Source: a virus. Taken from it: a stretch of DNA of 64,000 nucleotides. The notes beneath the pieces were generated by a model. That model was not told the DNA's origin. It saw nothing but the letters and a program-made list of their open reading frames with translations, and searched no databases. Below are positions 1 through 8,181 of the stretch, one piece after another. Position numbers and translations under genes: made by a program. Where the stretch lies: positions 1-64,000 of IMG/VR virus record IMGVR_UViG_3300045454_000117; one strand, written 5' to 3'. Position 1 is the first letter of the stretch; each line of letters opens with the position of its first letter.

Positions 1-1176
1 TTAGCTCGCATTTCCAAGGCTTTGCTCCTTCTGTGTGTCTAACCCCGGGACAGGGTTAGACATTTCCCATTCCACCAACCGCTTGATCGCCGCGTCCGCG
101 AGCTTCGCCTGGTTGGCCGTCGCGGTGTAGCGGGCGACCTCGTCGTCCTTGCTGTGGCCGCTGACCGACTTCATGCTCTTGTTGGGCATTTCGAGCTCCG
201 CCATGCGGCGCATCGTCGCCTTCCGCAGGCCGTGCGCGGTGCATTGGGGAAGACCGGCCGCATCGCACTGCTCGCGGAACCAGCCCCCGAACCCCTTCAC
301 CGAGAAGGGCTTCCCCCACTCGGTCATGATGAAGCAAAGGTGATCCGAAGGCGGCATCGCGGCGATCGCGTTTGCCAATGGCGCGGCGATCGGCAGGGTC
401 AGGGTCTTGCCGGTCTTTGTCTGTCGGATGACGAATTTTCCGCCACGGACATGCTGGCGGCCGAGGTGGATTGCGTCGATCTTCCGCTGATCGGTCCAGA
501 GCATCAGCTCCATGGCGAGACGCTGCTTGGTGCCCAGCGGCCAGCGCGCGCGGTACGCCTGGATATCTTCCTCGGTCCACGCATAGAACCCGGTTGAACG
601 CTCCCCCGCCGGCACCTTGACCTGCTCGGATTGCGCGGCCGGGTTGGTGGCCATCAGCTTGGTCTTGATCGCGAAGTCGAACAGCCTGACCAGCTCCTTC
701 CGAAGCTTCTTTGCCGCCTCGATGCCGCCCTCCCAGCGGTTCGTTTCCTCGTTCTTGAACTTGACCTTCCGTGCGGCGACCATCGCGTCGATGTGCTCGA
801 ACGTGATGCCAGCGACGGGCCATGTCGTGCGACCGTCAAAGAAGCCTCTATCCAAGACCGACTTGACCTTGATCTGCGTCTGCTCTGTCGGCCCCAGGCG
901 CTCGGGCACCGAGTAATAGCGGTGCTGCAGATCGCCGGCGCTTCCGGGGACGATCCGCGCCTGGACGGCCTCGCGCGCAGCTTTCGACGGTGCGGCGGGA
1001 TCATTGAACCGGGCATACTCCTCGCGGAAAGCCTCGGTGCCGAGCGGTGCTGTGAAATGCCCACCGGGGAATCCGGCGCGGCGGAAGCGATACCGCCACT
1101 TTCCGTGCCGGTCGCGATAGCGCGTGACGTACTCGGGCAGGAAACGGTTCGATTTCAACTGGCGCTTGTTCGTCAT
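1..1176 (-). CDS. int: Tyrosine-type integrase
   Basis: Complete 391-aa site-specific recombinase that would integrate and excise the element. All catalytic residues of the tyrosine recombinase family are visible: R231, K254 in RQTKTGK, H315 and R318 in HGLRKA, H341 in GHS, and the nucleophile Y350 in VARYT. Residues 1-190 are the usual arm-binding and core-binding portion. The stop codon is the first three bases of the window. A 4-bp overlap joins its start to the small gene upstream. The final ~20 residues follow the catalytic domain and are encoded by DNA holding a 10-bp inverted repeat (36-62). Position and orientation fit the left end of a prophage. The attachment site itself is not resolved. 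Confidence 0.95.
   Translation of the reverse strand: MTNKRQLKSNRFLPEYVTRYRDRHGKWRYRFRRAGFPGGHFTAPLGTEAFREEYARFNDPAAPSKAAREAVQARIVPGSAGDLQHRYYSVPERLGPTEQTQIKVKSVLDRGFFDGRTTWPVAGITFEHIDAMVAARKVKFKNEETNRWEGGIEAAKKLRKELVRLFDFAIKTKLMATNPAAQSEQVKVPAGERSTGFYAWTEEDIQAYRARWPLGTKQRLAMELMLWTDQRKIDAIHLGRQHVRGGKFVIRQTKTGKTLTLPIAAPLANAIAAMPPSDHLCFIMTEWGKPFSVKGFGGWFREQCDAAGLPQCTAHGLRKATMRRMAELEMPNKSMKSVSGHSKDDEVARYTATANQAKLADAAIKRLVEWEMSNPVPGLDTQKEQSLGNAS
36..62. repeat. Inverted repeat TGTCTAACCC-N7-GGGTTAGACA
   Basis: A perfect 10-bp inverted repeat (36-45 and 53-62) separated by 7 bp lies inside the 3' coding end of the integrase. The right arm continues as GGTTAGACATTTC (54-66), and this 13-mer recurs in direct orientation at 59945-59957. 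It could be a recombinase or regulator binding site, or chance. Confidence 0.5.
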
Positions 1177-1364
1177 CGGTTCAGCTCGCGGTCCCAGGGG
1201 TTGCCCGGCTCAGCGGCCGACGGCGCGGCCTCCGAATCGGTGTGCACCACGATCCGCCCATCTGGCGTGATTTCAACCCGCCCTACACGCAGCCCAGCAC
1301 CCAGGGCGCCGGCGACAGCGCGCTTGACATCCTCTTGCTTGAACCGGGCCGGGGCAGTCATCAT
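1173..1364 (-). CDS. Small integrase-associated protein
   Basis: A 63-aa protein whose stop overlaps the integrase start by 4 bp, implying translational coupling. The start at 1364 is chosen because AAGGA lies about 7 nt upstream; an in-frame ATG further upstream lacks this. It reads ARFKQEDVKRAVAGALGAG followed by RVEITPDGRIVV. Short proteins of this pattern commonly precede integrases in alphaproteobacterial prophages. Function is unknown; an excisionase or integrase accessory role is only a guess from position. Confidence 0.75.
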   Translation of the reverse strand: MMTAPARFKQEDVKRAVAGALGAGLRVGRVEITPDGRIVVHTDSEAAPSAAEPGNPWDRELNR

Positions 1365-1484
1365 CGCGTCCTTCGAATTGGGTTGCCGTACTCTCCGAGC
1401 TGTCACCCCCGTTGCAGCTGGTCAGGCCGCGTCCTTCTGAGGTTGGACATCTGCCCGGCGATCACGAAGCCGGGCGGACCCTGT

Positions 1485-1544
1485 TCAGCCCGCGCCAGCG
1501 GGAACCGAAAAGGACAACCTCATCGGGGTGCTGGCATTGACCAT
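1485..1544 (-). CDS. Possible 19-aa leader peptide
   Basis: A tiny ORF (MVNASTPMRLSFSVPAGAG) preceded at 9-nt spacing by the repeated element TCCCTACCAAGGAG (plus-strand 1554-1568), which also precedes larger genes at 22-24 kb. Only the leader supports it; there is no independent sign of coding. Confidence 0.3.
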   Translation of the reverse strand: MVNASTPMRLSFSVPAGAG

Positions 1545-1553
1545 TGGGCTTGG

Positions 1554-1568
1554 CTCCTTGGTAGGGAT
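1554..1568 (-). repeat. Leader repeat, distant copy
   Basis: ATCCCTACCAAGGAG on the minus strand, upstream of a 19-codon ORF, 21 kb from the other copies. Confidence 0.6.
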
Positions 1569-1580
1569 CGTCGCGTTTCC

Positions 1581-1618
1581 TTGACCCGTTAACTCTAGTT
1601 CATCGCCGACCGGGTCAA
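1581..1618. repeat. Inverted repeat TTGACCCG...CGGGTCAA
   Basis: Perfect 8-bp arms at 1581-1588 and 1611-1618 enclose 22 bp in the only sizeable gap of the left operon. It may be a regulator site, since TTGACC resembles a -35 box. Unproven. Confidence 0.35.
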
Positions 1619-1619
1619 A

Positions 1620-1648
1620 GCAGAAAGCGCAGTTTTCTGCGGTTTTTT
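1620..1648 (+). terminator. Hairpin with T-run, rightward orientation
   Basis: Stem GCAGAAA (1620-1626) pairs with TTTCTGC (1634-1640) around a 7-nt loop, followed by GG and six Ts. It has the form of an intrinsic terminator for plus-strand transcription, although the flanking genes run leftward. It would therefore block antisense readthrough. Confidence 0.45.
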
Positions 1649-1651
1649 GCG

Positions 1652-1855
1652 TCACAGCACCGGCTCCACGATAGCGACGATGCCAGAGGTGCAGCGCAGT
1701 TGCTCAAGGGCTGCGTCGAGCGCGGCGCCAGCGGTGGGTTCGGGCCGATGCAAGCGTGGGCCGGTCGGGCTGAGTGACCACGAAAACGCCCCGTCCCTAT
1801 GGGGCCAGAGATGGACGCGCGGGCGACCGTCGGCGCGATCGAGGGCGCGCGTCAT
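1652..1855 (-). CDS. Hypothetical protein, 67 aa
   Basis: A 67-aa protein coupled by an ATGA overlap to the ASCH-like gene upstream. No recognisable domain: the N-terminal half is rich in Arg, Pro and Trp, and the C-terminal part could form a helix. The overlap and consistent codon use support it. Function unknown. Confidence 0.6.
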   Translation of the reverse strand: MTRALDRADGRPRVHLWPHRDGAFSWSLSPTGPRLHRPEPTAGAALDAALEQLRCTSGIVAIVEPVL

Positions 1856-2472
1856 GCCGCGATCCGATCGATGTTGCCGTGCTGGACGCTGAAGGTCAGC
1901 ACCAGCACCTCGGGGTTATCCTCCCAGCGCTGGCCCTCCTTGTCGTGTAGCGATTCCCACAGCCAGCGGTAGGCCGTCGCTCCCGACCCGATGATCGACG
2001 TGACGATCATCCGGCGCATTTCGTCGGAGCAGCTCTCCCCGAACGCCGTGCGCCCAGCATCCTCGACGGCCTGGCAGACGCCCTCGGCCCAAGCATCATC
2101 TTCGCTGATCGCCTGCAAAGGCTCCGTGCGAACACCTTCGACGACGAGAGTCAGGCGAGACGCCCAGCGCGGCATGTGGATTGAGGGCCGCCCAGGCTTG
2201 CATTGCTCCGGGCGCGCGAGGCTCCCGTCGCGGCCCGCCGGGCGAACATGGTCGTCGGCAAGATAGCGAATGCTCCAAAGCTCGGGGTCGATCTCGCGCG
2301 GCTTCTGGTTTTCCGTCGCCCAGAACGACGCCCATGCTTCCCTGACATAGAGCCGATCGCCAATCGCACACCGTGCCAGCGGTGATGTCGCCAGCCGCCG
2401 AGTCTGGGTCTTGCGCCCGGCGAGCAGCGCGCGCACCATCGGCGCGGAAAAGATGATGGGACGATCAGTCAT
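1852..2472 (-). CDS. Phage ASCH/PUA-like domain protein
   Basis: A 206-aa protein opening with IIFSAPMVRALLAGRKTQTRR, followed by a GDRLYVREAWA segment, MPRWASRLTLVVEGVR, and a C-terminal ALTFxVQ-type strand. This series is characteristic of phage proteins with an ASCH (PUA-like, RNA-binding) fold. The precise role in phages is not established. It overlaps the Cys-rich miniprotein upstream by 8 bp and the 67-aa gene downstream by 4 bp, so it is part of the leftward early operon. Confidence 0.8.
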   Translation of the reverse strand: MTDRPIIFSAPMVRALLAGRKTQTRRLATSPLARCAIGDRLYVREAWASFWATENQKPREIDPELWSIRYLADDHVRPAGRDGSLARPEQCKPGRPSIHMPRWASRLTLVVEGVRTEPLQAISEDDAWAEGVCQAVEDAGRTAFGESCSDEMRRMIVTSIIGSGATAYRWLWESLHDKEGQRWEDNPEVLVLTFSVQHGNIDRIAA

Positions 2473-2629
2473 AGTCTAGGTCCCCGTCAGCAGCGCACTC
2501 GCCGTCGCACCCATCGAGCCCGCAGTTGAAGCAGGCGTCGTCGTGGCAAGACTCCTCAGGGCAGTGATCGCAGCCGCACTTGTCGAACGTGTCGAGCGCG
2601 CAGCAGAAGAAGCCGCAGGCGTTACACAT
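2465..2629 (-). CDS. Cysteine-rich miniprotein, 54 aa
   Basis: A 54-aa protein with twelve cysteines (MCNACGFFCC at the N terminus, then CGCDHC, CFNCGLDGCDGEC) and an acidic tail. Start at 2629 overlaps the stop of the DUF5131 gene, and its own end overlaps the ASCH-like gene by 8 bp. Spacing of the Cys pairs suggests a multi-zinc or metal-cluster fold. Similar short Cys-rich proteins occur in related phages. Function unknown. Confidence 0.75.
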   Translation of the reverse strand: MCNACGFFCCALDTFDKCGCDHCPEESCHDDACFNCGLDGCDGECAADGDLDYD

Positions 2630-3647
2630 CGGCCGGCATCCCGTCGTGCTGGACGCCATCGAGCAGGCGACCGGCGGCTTTCTTGCCAAGCCGCTCCATG
2701 CGTTCGCCAACCGGCGGATCTGCGGGATAGCGCGGGTCGCCATGCCCGGTTGTTTTGATCGGCCCCCACTCCCCCCACTGCTTGAAGAAGAACGAGACGC
2801 CCGCCGCGGTGCACTGGTTACGCAGCCCGCGCGCCCAGTCCGGGTGCATCGGACGCGCTCCGGGGCCGCTCTCGCCGCCCGCGATGACCCAGCTGATATC
2901 GCCGATGAGTCCGGTCCAGTCGCACGAACTGCAGCACTCATATTGGCCAGTGGACATATCCATCGACAGCCCATCCCGCGCGTTCGGGCAGATCAGCCAT
3001 TCTCCCAGATCGACCGGCCCAAGCAGAGGCTCGCACGACAGGAAGCGCACCGCCGCTGGAGTCCCCAGCAGGTCGGGGATGCGCTCGTCGGCGCGCTGCT
3101 GGTCTTCGACCGACACGCCCAGCCAGACGTTCGGGAGGGGCAGCTGGACTGCGAGCCATTCGTCGACCGAGCTATCGCCGGTGCGATCGTGCCAGATCTT
3201 CTGCGCCATCCCCTCGACCAGAGCGGAACGAAACCCTTCCAGGCGTTCGCCATCTCCGTTGTCGATCGACTCCATATAGCGCCGCATCCGATCGGCGCGC
3301 TTGGTCAGAATTTGGTGCTGGTGGTGTGGGGTCAGCGCGCACACCGCGAAAACCATATCGACCCACTCGTCCGGCACGTTCTCGTGGAACAGGTCGCCAT
3401 GCGCGTTCCAGAAGATCTTGCGCGGGCGCTTCCATGCGAGCGGCTGGAGCAGCGCGCTTTCGTTGAGGCGCACCTCGCCGGTCCAGACCATGCCGCCAGC
3501 GGTCTTCCGGGTCAGCCCTTGTCGCACCGGGAACCGATGCGCCTGCTTCATGGCGTAGCAGTGCTTGCAGCCTGGCGAGATCACCGAGCAGCCGTTCACC
3601 GCGTTGACTGTGGCGTCGGTCCATTCGATCTTGGTGCCGTCAGCCAT
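2622..3647 (-). CDS. Phage Gp37/Gp68 family protein (DUF5131)
   Basis: A 341-aa protein beginning IEWTDATVNAVNGCSVISPGCKHCYAM. The GCxxxxxGCxxCYA cluster and following TIM-barrel-like segments (NVWLGVSVEDQ, RFLSCEPLLGPV, WVIAGGESGPGARPM, FFFKQWGEW) are diagnostic of the DUF5131 phage family, which resembles radical-SAM or photolyase-lyase enzymes. Biochemical activity is not known for this family. It sits in the leftward early operon with overlapping neighbours. Confidence 0.9.
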   Translation of the reverse strand: MADGTKIEWTDATVNAVNGCSVISPGCKHCYAMKQAHRFPVRQGLTRKTAGGMVWTGEVRLNESALLQPLAWKRPRKIFWNAHGDLFHENVPDEWVDMVFAVCALTPHHQHQILTKRADRMRRYMESIDNGDGERLEGFRSALVEGMAQKIWHDRTGDSSVDEWLAVQLPLPNVWLGVSVEDQQRADERIPDLLGTPAAVRFLSCEPLLGPVDLGEWLICPNARDGLSMDMSTGQYECCSSCDWTGLIGDISWVIAGGESGPGARPMHPDWARGLRNQCTAAGVSFFFKQWGEWGPIKTTGHGDPRYPADPPVGERMERLGKKAAGRLLDGVQHDGMPADV

Positions 3648-4158
3648 GCGCCCGCTCCCGCTGGAGGTGCCGCCGCGGTTCGATCTGCCATGTCGCCTGG
3701 CGGATCAGCTCGGCGGCCTCGCGAAGCATCACCTCGGCGTCGGGGTGCAACCGCTGGGTCGCCAGCGTCTCGATGACGCCGGAAATCTCGGCGGAGCTAT
3801 TGTAGAGGCGATCCGCCGAGCGCGCGGCGGCTGCGCTCTGCTCCGGTGTGGTGCCCGGCTCCGGGTCGCTATACGTCGCGCGTTGCGCTTCCTCGGGCTG
3901 CTCGTTGCGCTGATAGGAGCGCATCGCCCAGGCGACCTCCTCGGCCGCGCTCGCCTTTTTCAGATGCTTCGCGGCGATCTCAGGGTTCGTCTCCGCGCGG
4001 CCGGCGGCCCGTGCCTGCTCCGCCCAGAACAAAACTGTGCTGGGTCCGAACGGGTCGCCGCCCTGAACCGTGAACAGCGGCTCGCCCGGCTTGGCGGACT
4101 GCAGCCCATCATAGATGCCGGCGCGCTCGCGCGTGCTGACCAATGCGTCGTCCGTCAT
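3640..4158 (-). CDS. Hypothetical protein, 172 aa
   Basis: A 172-aa protein, largely helical and charged, without a recognisable domain. It overlaps the DUF5131 gene by 8 bp and the ATPase gene by 4 bp, so it is translated within the same operon. Its place between a HerA-like ATPase and DUF5131 suggests early phage metabolism, but no function can be assigned. Confidence 0.7.
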   Translation of the reverse strand: MTDDALVSTRERAGIYDGLQSAKPGEPLFTVQGGDPFGPSTVLFWAEQARAAGRAETNPEIAAKHLKKASAAEEVAWAMRSYQRNEQPEEAQRATYSDPEPGTTPEQSAAAARSADRLYNSSAEISGVIETLATQRLHPDAEVMLREAAELIRQATWQIEPRRHLQRERAHG

Positions 4159-5861
4159 GCGTTCTCTCCCGGGAACAGCCAGTCCGCCGCGCGCAGCATC
4201 CCGGCGCTCGGATATTCGATGATTTCGAGGGTTTTCAGGGTGCCGCGGTAGCGCTTGAAGGTGCCGCCGCTCGCTTCGTGCCCTGCCCAGCGTCCGACCT
4301 CATCTGCAGCGATCGCGCGCGGATAGGCGGTCAGGATCGGGTCGAGCAGCTTCACGAGCGGCGCGTCCAAGTTCTCGCGCACCGCAGCATGAAGCGCGGC
4401 GATCGTCGGCGGCGCATCCGGCCCCTGGGCGATTTTGCGACCCTCGTCAGTCAGCGCCAGGCGTCCGTCACCCGGATAAGAAATCAGGCCTCGCGTGCGC
4501 GCGTCGCCCCGGTACCGCTTGAACGTCCCGCCCGTGGGCGCATAGTCGGCGATGAACCCGACTTGGTTGGAGGTCGGAGCTTCCAGACCGAAGGCGTTCC
4601 ACCACGCCACCGCGTTGAGCAGCTTCATGATCGGGGCAGAGACTGGCCCCACTGAGATGTGCCCGCCGCGCGTGGCTTGGGAGGGGGCGCGCGCGGCGGG
4701 CTGCGGCCGAGCATCAACAGGGGGGGATTGCTCGGCCGGTTCGGATGGGATGGAAATCTGCGGAGGTGCGTCGTCGAGCGCGGGACGGATCCGCGCCATG
4801 TCTGCGGCGGCTTCGACGATGCGCGCGGCGCAATCGCGCAGGGCGCGGCCTTCCGCGATCAGAGCGTCGAGTTGGCGCTGCCCTTTGGCGCGCTCGATCG
4901 TCCAGTGATCGCGCTCGCGCCGGAGGTCGACCAGCTCGGCGCGCTCCGCGTCAGTGATCGGCGCGATCGCCGCAGATCCGCCAGAAGGGATCGCCGCGCC
5001 CTCAGCGGCGTCGGTCGGTGCAGCGGTGAGCCCGGCGAGGATCTCGCGCAGCGCCTCCGGTGCGGGTGGCGTCGGCACCTTCGCCTGGCCAGCGTGGACC
5101 GGGGTGGTCTCGACGTCGGCGACCCGGAACAGCGTCGGCTCTCGCGTCAGCGCCTCGCCCATCGCATAGAATTGGCGCTTCTCGATTCCGCGCAGTCGAT
5201 CGCGGCCCTCCTTCGCGGTGAACCCGAGCTGCTCCGCCATCGTGTTGCGATCGACGGCTTGGCCGACGCGGCCCAGCATCCAGTTGTTGACCATGCCGCG
5301 AACGCCGGGGTCGATCTCGGTGAACTTGGTCCCGGCGATGACGGCGGTGAAGCCGCGCTTGCGGCCCTGGAATAGCAGCGCGCGGATGCCCTCGGTGGCC
5401 TCGGTCGTGCCGACGCGCGGGGCAAACCGCTGCACCTCGTCGACCACCACTAGCACGGGGTGCCACAGATCGCGCGGAGCATTGACCAGCGCCGTCAGGA
5501 AACGGCCGACGAACTCCGGCGCACCGTCCGGGCCGAGGTCGTTGAGCTGGGCGATCAGCGAGAAGCCGTGTGTCAGCGCGCCGAGCGCGAGCGATTCCGC
5601 GCTGGCCAGCGGAGCCGGGATATCACCGCCCTCCCCGCCCGCGATCACGAATTCGTGGCGCTCGCGCAGGGTGTAGAACTCGTCCTCACCGTCGAGGATG
5701 ATCTGCTGGACCCGGCCAGCCGTCGTTTCGAGCAGCCGCCGCAACAGCCCGCTCTTGCCGCCGCCGCTATTGGCAACGACGCCGAGGTGCGAGCCGATCA
5801 GCTCGTCGAGGTTGAGGTCGACGGACGCACCGTCTGCGGTCTGGCCGAGCGAAGTCGTCAT
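4155..5861 (-). CDS. HerA/DUF87-like ATP-binding protein
   Basis: A 568-aa protein. A Walker A (NSGGGKSGLLRRL) occurs near residue 35, a Walker B-like VLVVVDEVQRFAP follows, and a GRKRGFTAVIAGT segment lies downstream, matching HerA/FtsK-type DUF87 ATPases that couple ATP hydrolysis to DNA. The C-terminal half carries two repeats of a TGGTFKRYRGD/T motif, probably small helical DNA-binding modules. Start at 5861 is chosen because it forms an ATGA overlap with a 55-aa gene upstream. A role in DNA translocation or end processing with the nearby RecT is an inference. Confidence 0.8.
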   Translation of the reverse strand: MTTSLGQTADGASVDLNLDELIGSHLGVVANSGGGKSGLLRRLLETTAGRVQQIILDGEDEFYTLRERHEFVIAGGEGGDIPAPLASAESLALGALTHGFSLIAQLNDLGPDGAPEFVGRFLTALVNAPRDLWHPVLVVVDEVQRFAPRVGTTEATEGIRALLFQGRKRGFTAVIAGTKFTEIDPGVRGMVNNWMLGRVGQAVDRNTMAEQLGFTAKEGRDRLRGIEKRQFYAMGEALTREPTLFRVADVETTPVHAGQAKVPTPPAPEALREILAGLTAAPTDAAEGAAIPSGGSAAIAPITDAERAELVDLRRERDHWTIERAKGQRQLDALIAEGRALRDCAARIVEAAADMARIRPALDDAPPQISIPSEPAEQSPPVDARPQPAARAPSQATRGGHISVGPVSAPIMKLLNAVAWWNAFGLEAPTSNQVGFIADYAPTGGTFKRYRGDARTRGLISYPGDGRLALTDEGRKIAQGPDAPPTIAALHAAVRENLDAPLVKLLDPILTAYPRAIAADEVGRWAGHEASGGTFKRYRGTLKTLEIIEYPSAGMLRAADWLFPGENA

Positions 5862-6025
5862 CGGGTAATCCAATCGAGGAGGCGGCGGAGGTGGCTGCGC
5901 TGCCCGCGCGTGCGCAGCCACTGCTCCCGACGCGCCTCGTCCCGGGCCAGCATCACGGTCTTGCGATCCGCGAGGGACTGGCTCGAGACGCACGGCGGGG
6001 CGTTGAGGAGCGTCGGGTCGGACAT
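5858..6025 (-). CDS. Small protein, 55 aa
   Basis: A short ORF (MSDPTLLNAPPCVSSQS...) fitting exactly between its neighbours: its ATG overlaps the upstream stop as TGATG and its TGA overlaps the ATPase start as ATGA. The C-terminal half is basic and helical (RREQWLRTRGQRSHLRRLLDW), suggestive of nucleic-acid binding. Function unknown. Confidence 0.65.
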   Translation of the reverse strand: MSDPTLLNAPPCVSSQSLADRKTVMLARDEARREQWLRTRGQRSHLRRLLDWITR

Positions 6026-6210
6026 CACGCGGCCATCAGCCGATGGACGTCACCGTTCTTGTCGGTGGCATAGATGCCGGGGACGCCGTTGAACGTGCGC
6101 GGCTCGATAACGTCGATGCCGACGATCTTGGCATCCTTGCCCTGCTCGTCCTTGCCGTTGATCGTTATCCGTCCGCCGGCGCGGCGGGCTTTCCAGCTGG
6201 TCAGGTGCAT
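6025..6210 (-). CDS. Small conserved phage protein, 61 aa
   Basis: A 61-aa protein starting MHLTSWKARRAGGRITINGKD and continuing KIVGIDVIEP. The start at 6210 has a strong AGAGGAG upstream, so the longer upstream frame is rejected. Beta-rich, possibly nucleic-acid binding. Similar small proteins are common beside RecT genes in sphingomonad-type phages; function unknown. Confidence 0.75.
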   Translation of the reverse strand: MHLTSWKARRAGGRITINGKDEQGKDAKIVGIDVIEPRTFNGVPGIYATDKNGDVHRLMAA

Positions 6211-6286
6211 CGAGATTACTCCTCTGATCCGGGCAACTGCGCCCATCCTCGGGGCGGGCGCGCGCGGCACCCGCCCTCTGGGGGAC

Positions 6287-7510
6287 TCAGTTGGCAGCGG
6301 CCTTTCCGGGCGGGGTCTTGAGGCGGGCCTTGTGCTCGGCGATCGCGTCGTCGACGGTCTTGGCGAGGTCATCGCCCAGCCCTTCGCGATGGGTCTTGAG
6401 GTCGCTCTCGACCGCGAGGACGTCGCCGACGATCTGCGCGTTGCGGCACCGTTCGATCATCTGTGCGGCGACGCTCTCGGCAAGCGAGCCGCCGCCGTCA
6501 CTCTCGCTCGATGCCTCCGGGGCAGCGGGCGATTCCTCGGCGAGCGCGCCGTTCCCGTCTGCCTGGCGGAACGCCTCCTGATCGAGGGTGCGCTGGACCT
6601 CTTCCGAAATCTCGCCGGTCGCCGGGTCGTGTGGCGGATCACCGGCACCGACTTCCTCGCGGGACGGCGGGACCAGGCGCGGGGCGCCGGGTTCCTCGGC
6701 GAGAGCCGCGCTGACGGACCGGGCGGCGATTTCCTCGTCGCGGGCCTCGACGTCGATCAGGTCGCCCGACATCGGGAGCGTCTTGCTGTGACGACGCATG
6801 ACGGTCTTGCGCGCCATCTCGCTAAACCACTCGACCCACGGCCCCTTCGGCTCGATCAGCTTCCCCTTGTTGGCGCCAAACTCATAGACGCGGCCCTCGG
6901 CGCCGGTCTGGCTCCGCTGGCGCACCTTGTTGATTTCGGAGCGGCGCATGACTTCGAACGACCGGGTGCCGTCCTTCATGACCGCGACCGAATAGGCGGC
7001 GACGATCTCGCTGTCGGCGGTCTGTTCCTCGGTCAGCTCGAGCATCGGTCGGTGCCGCAGCACCGCTTCGGTACCGGCTTCATAAATGAAGCGACCGCTC
7101 TCCATTTCGGCGCGATAGACCACGTTCGTCTCGATCGAGCTGATCTCGCCGGACTGGAGGATCTTCTTCCGCAGCCCGTACACCATCGGCATGTACTGGA
7201 CCTGCTTCACGCTGACCCAGTTATTGCCGTCCTTTACGCGGGTGGAGAAGATCACCAGCGCGGCCTCGCGCTTGTCAGGCAGAAGGCCGTCCTGCGCCGC
7301 CTTCATGCAGGCGAGCAGCAGGCTCTGGCGATCGGCCTTGAGCAACTCGACGTCGCCTTGAACGGCGGTGATGATCGTCCGCTGGAACTGCGCCGGGGTG
7401 ATGTGCTGGGGCAGCACCATCTTGAACTGGTCGGCGCGGGTCGCGAGCTGGTTGTTGAAGGATTCGACGGCGCGGCGCGCTTCGTCGACATTGGCAATCT
7501 GGGTCGCCAT
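6287..7510 (-). CDS. recT: RecT-family single-strand annealing protein
   Basis: A 407-aa protein whose first ~270 residues match the RecT core: helical start, PQHITPAQFQRTIITAVQ, LLLACMKAAQDGLLPDKREAALV, VQYMPMVYGLRKKILQSGEI, and GPWVEWFSEMARKTVMRRHSKTLP. RecT proteins anneal single-stranded DNA during phage replication and recombination. The remaining ~130 residues form an acidic, low-complexity tail with a terminal helical segment, longer than in typical RecT. No classical RecE is seen next to it; the neighbouring coiled-coil protein or the ATPase could be partners. Confidence 0.92.
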   Translation of the reverse strand: MATQIANVDEARRAVESFNNQLATRADQFKMVLPQHITPAQFQRTIITAVQGDVELLKADRQSLLLACMKAAQDGLLPDKREAALVIFSTRVKDGNNWVSVKQVQYMPMVYGLRKKILQSGEISSIETNVVYRAEMESGRFIYEAGTEAVLRHRPMLELTEEQTADSEIVAAYSVAVMKDGTRSFEVMRRSEINKVRQRSQTGAEGRVYEFGANKGKLIEPKGPWVEWFSEMARKTVMRRHSKTLPMSGDLIDVEARDEEIAARSVSAALAEEPGAPRLVPPSREEVGAGDPPHDPATGEISEEVQRTLDQEAFRQADGNGALAEESPAAPEASSESDGGGSLAESVAAQMIERCRNAQIVGDVLAVESDLKTHREGLGDDLAKTVDDAIAEHKARLKTPPGKAAAN

Positions 7511-7513
7511 TTC

Positions 7514-7774
7514 TTAGTTCTCCAGTTGGAAGGGCTCGGCCGCGCCATCGGCGACGGCCTCATCATCGACCCGGCCGAGGATCGGCTTGGTCTGGAAGGG
7601 CGGCACCTCGTCGGTCACGCTGACACATTCGACGCGCTTCCAGCCGTCGCCGCGGCGGGCGTCATCGACCTTGAGCATGTCGCCAGCGGCCACCGGCTCG
7701 CCGTCGTTGTGATAGGTGTAGGTGCGGGTGTCCTCCGGTCGGAACCGGACGACGACAAACTGTCGCTTCGTCAT
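7514..7774 (-). CDS. Hypothetical protein, 86 aa
   Basis: An 86-aa protein (MTKRQFVVVRFRPEDTRTYTYHNDGEPV...). Start at 7774 has GAGGAG 7 nt upstream. The first half looks like a small beta barrel (KVDDARRGDGWKRVECVSV), the second is acidic. It lies 3 bp upstream of recT in the same direction, so it is likely co-expressed. Function unknown. Confidence 0.7.
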   Translation of the reverse strand: MTKRQFVVVRFRPEDTRTYTYHNDGEPVAAGDMLKVDDARRGDGWKRVECVSVTDEVPPFQTKPILGRVDDEAVADGAAEPFQLEN

Positions 7775-7785
7775 GGGCAAGCTCC

Positions 7786-8181
7786 TCAAAATGGTAGGCA
7801 TTCCACGCACTCCCAAATGTCGTGCGCAGGGTCGTTACGATGCGGGCACGGGTTACCGGCCGCAGCACTGCTGTGGACGAAAGCGGGGAGAGGCGTTTCC
7901 GGGCCAGCCAAAGCAATCGGCGGCAGGACCGCGCGTACCGAAGCTGGGAGCTGCCACTCCTCTTTGGGCGACCTTTCCGCCGCCACGTCTGCGGAGCACG
8001 GCGTGAACTGGTAGATCGAGCTTCCGCCAATCAGGACTGCCTTGAGCAGCTCGCCGTTGAACAGCGGCTCGATGCTCATCAGCTTGGTGCCGAAGCGCTC
8101 GACCTCCTCGACGCGACCTATGATTGTGCGGTGGCCCAGGATTTCGACGATGGCGTAATCGCCCTCGGGCAGCGCACTCAT
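7786..8181 (-). CDS. Conserved hypothetical protein, 131 aa
   Basis: A 131-aa protein beginning LPEGDYAIVEILGHRTIIGRVEEVERFGTKLMSIEPLF, a pattern conserved in many alphaproteobacterial phages, followed by GGSSIYQFTPCS. The C terminus has a CPH...CVEC arrangement that could bind zinc. Beta-rich N-terminal domain. Its stop lies just upstream of the 86-aa gene. No known function. Confidence 0.8.
   Translation of the reverse strand: MSALPEGDYAIVEILGHRTIIGRVEEVERFGTKLMSIEPLFNGELLKAVLIGGSSIYQFTPCSADVAAERSPKEEWQLPASVRAVLPPIALAGPETPLPAFVHSSAAAGNPCPHRNDPAHDIWECVECLPF

Noticed and set aside
1-3. Window edge coinciding with the integrase stop as evidence of a complete, rotated phage genome
   Set aside because: Could be chance or a cut choice; the right end lies inside an open gene, so the window is not a complete genome.
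6074-8014. 646-codon plus-strand open frame opposite recT
   Set aside because: Long antisense frames are common in GC-rich genes. This one lacks domain features and lies over well-supported minus-strand genes including recT.
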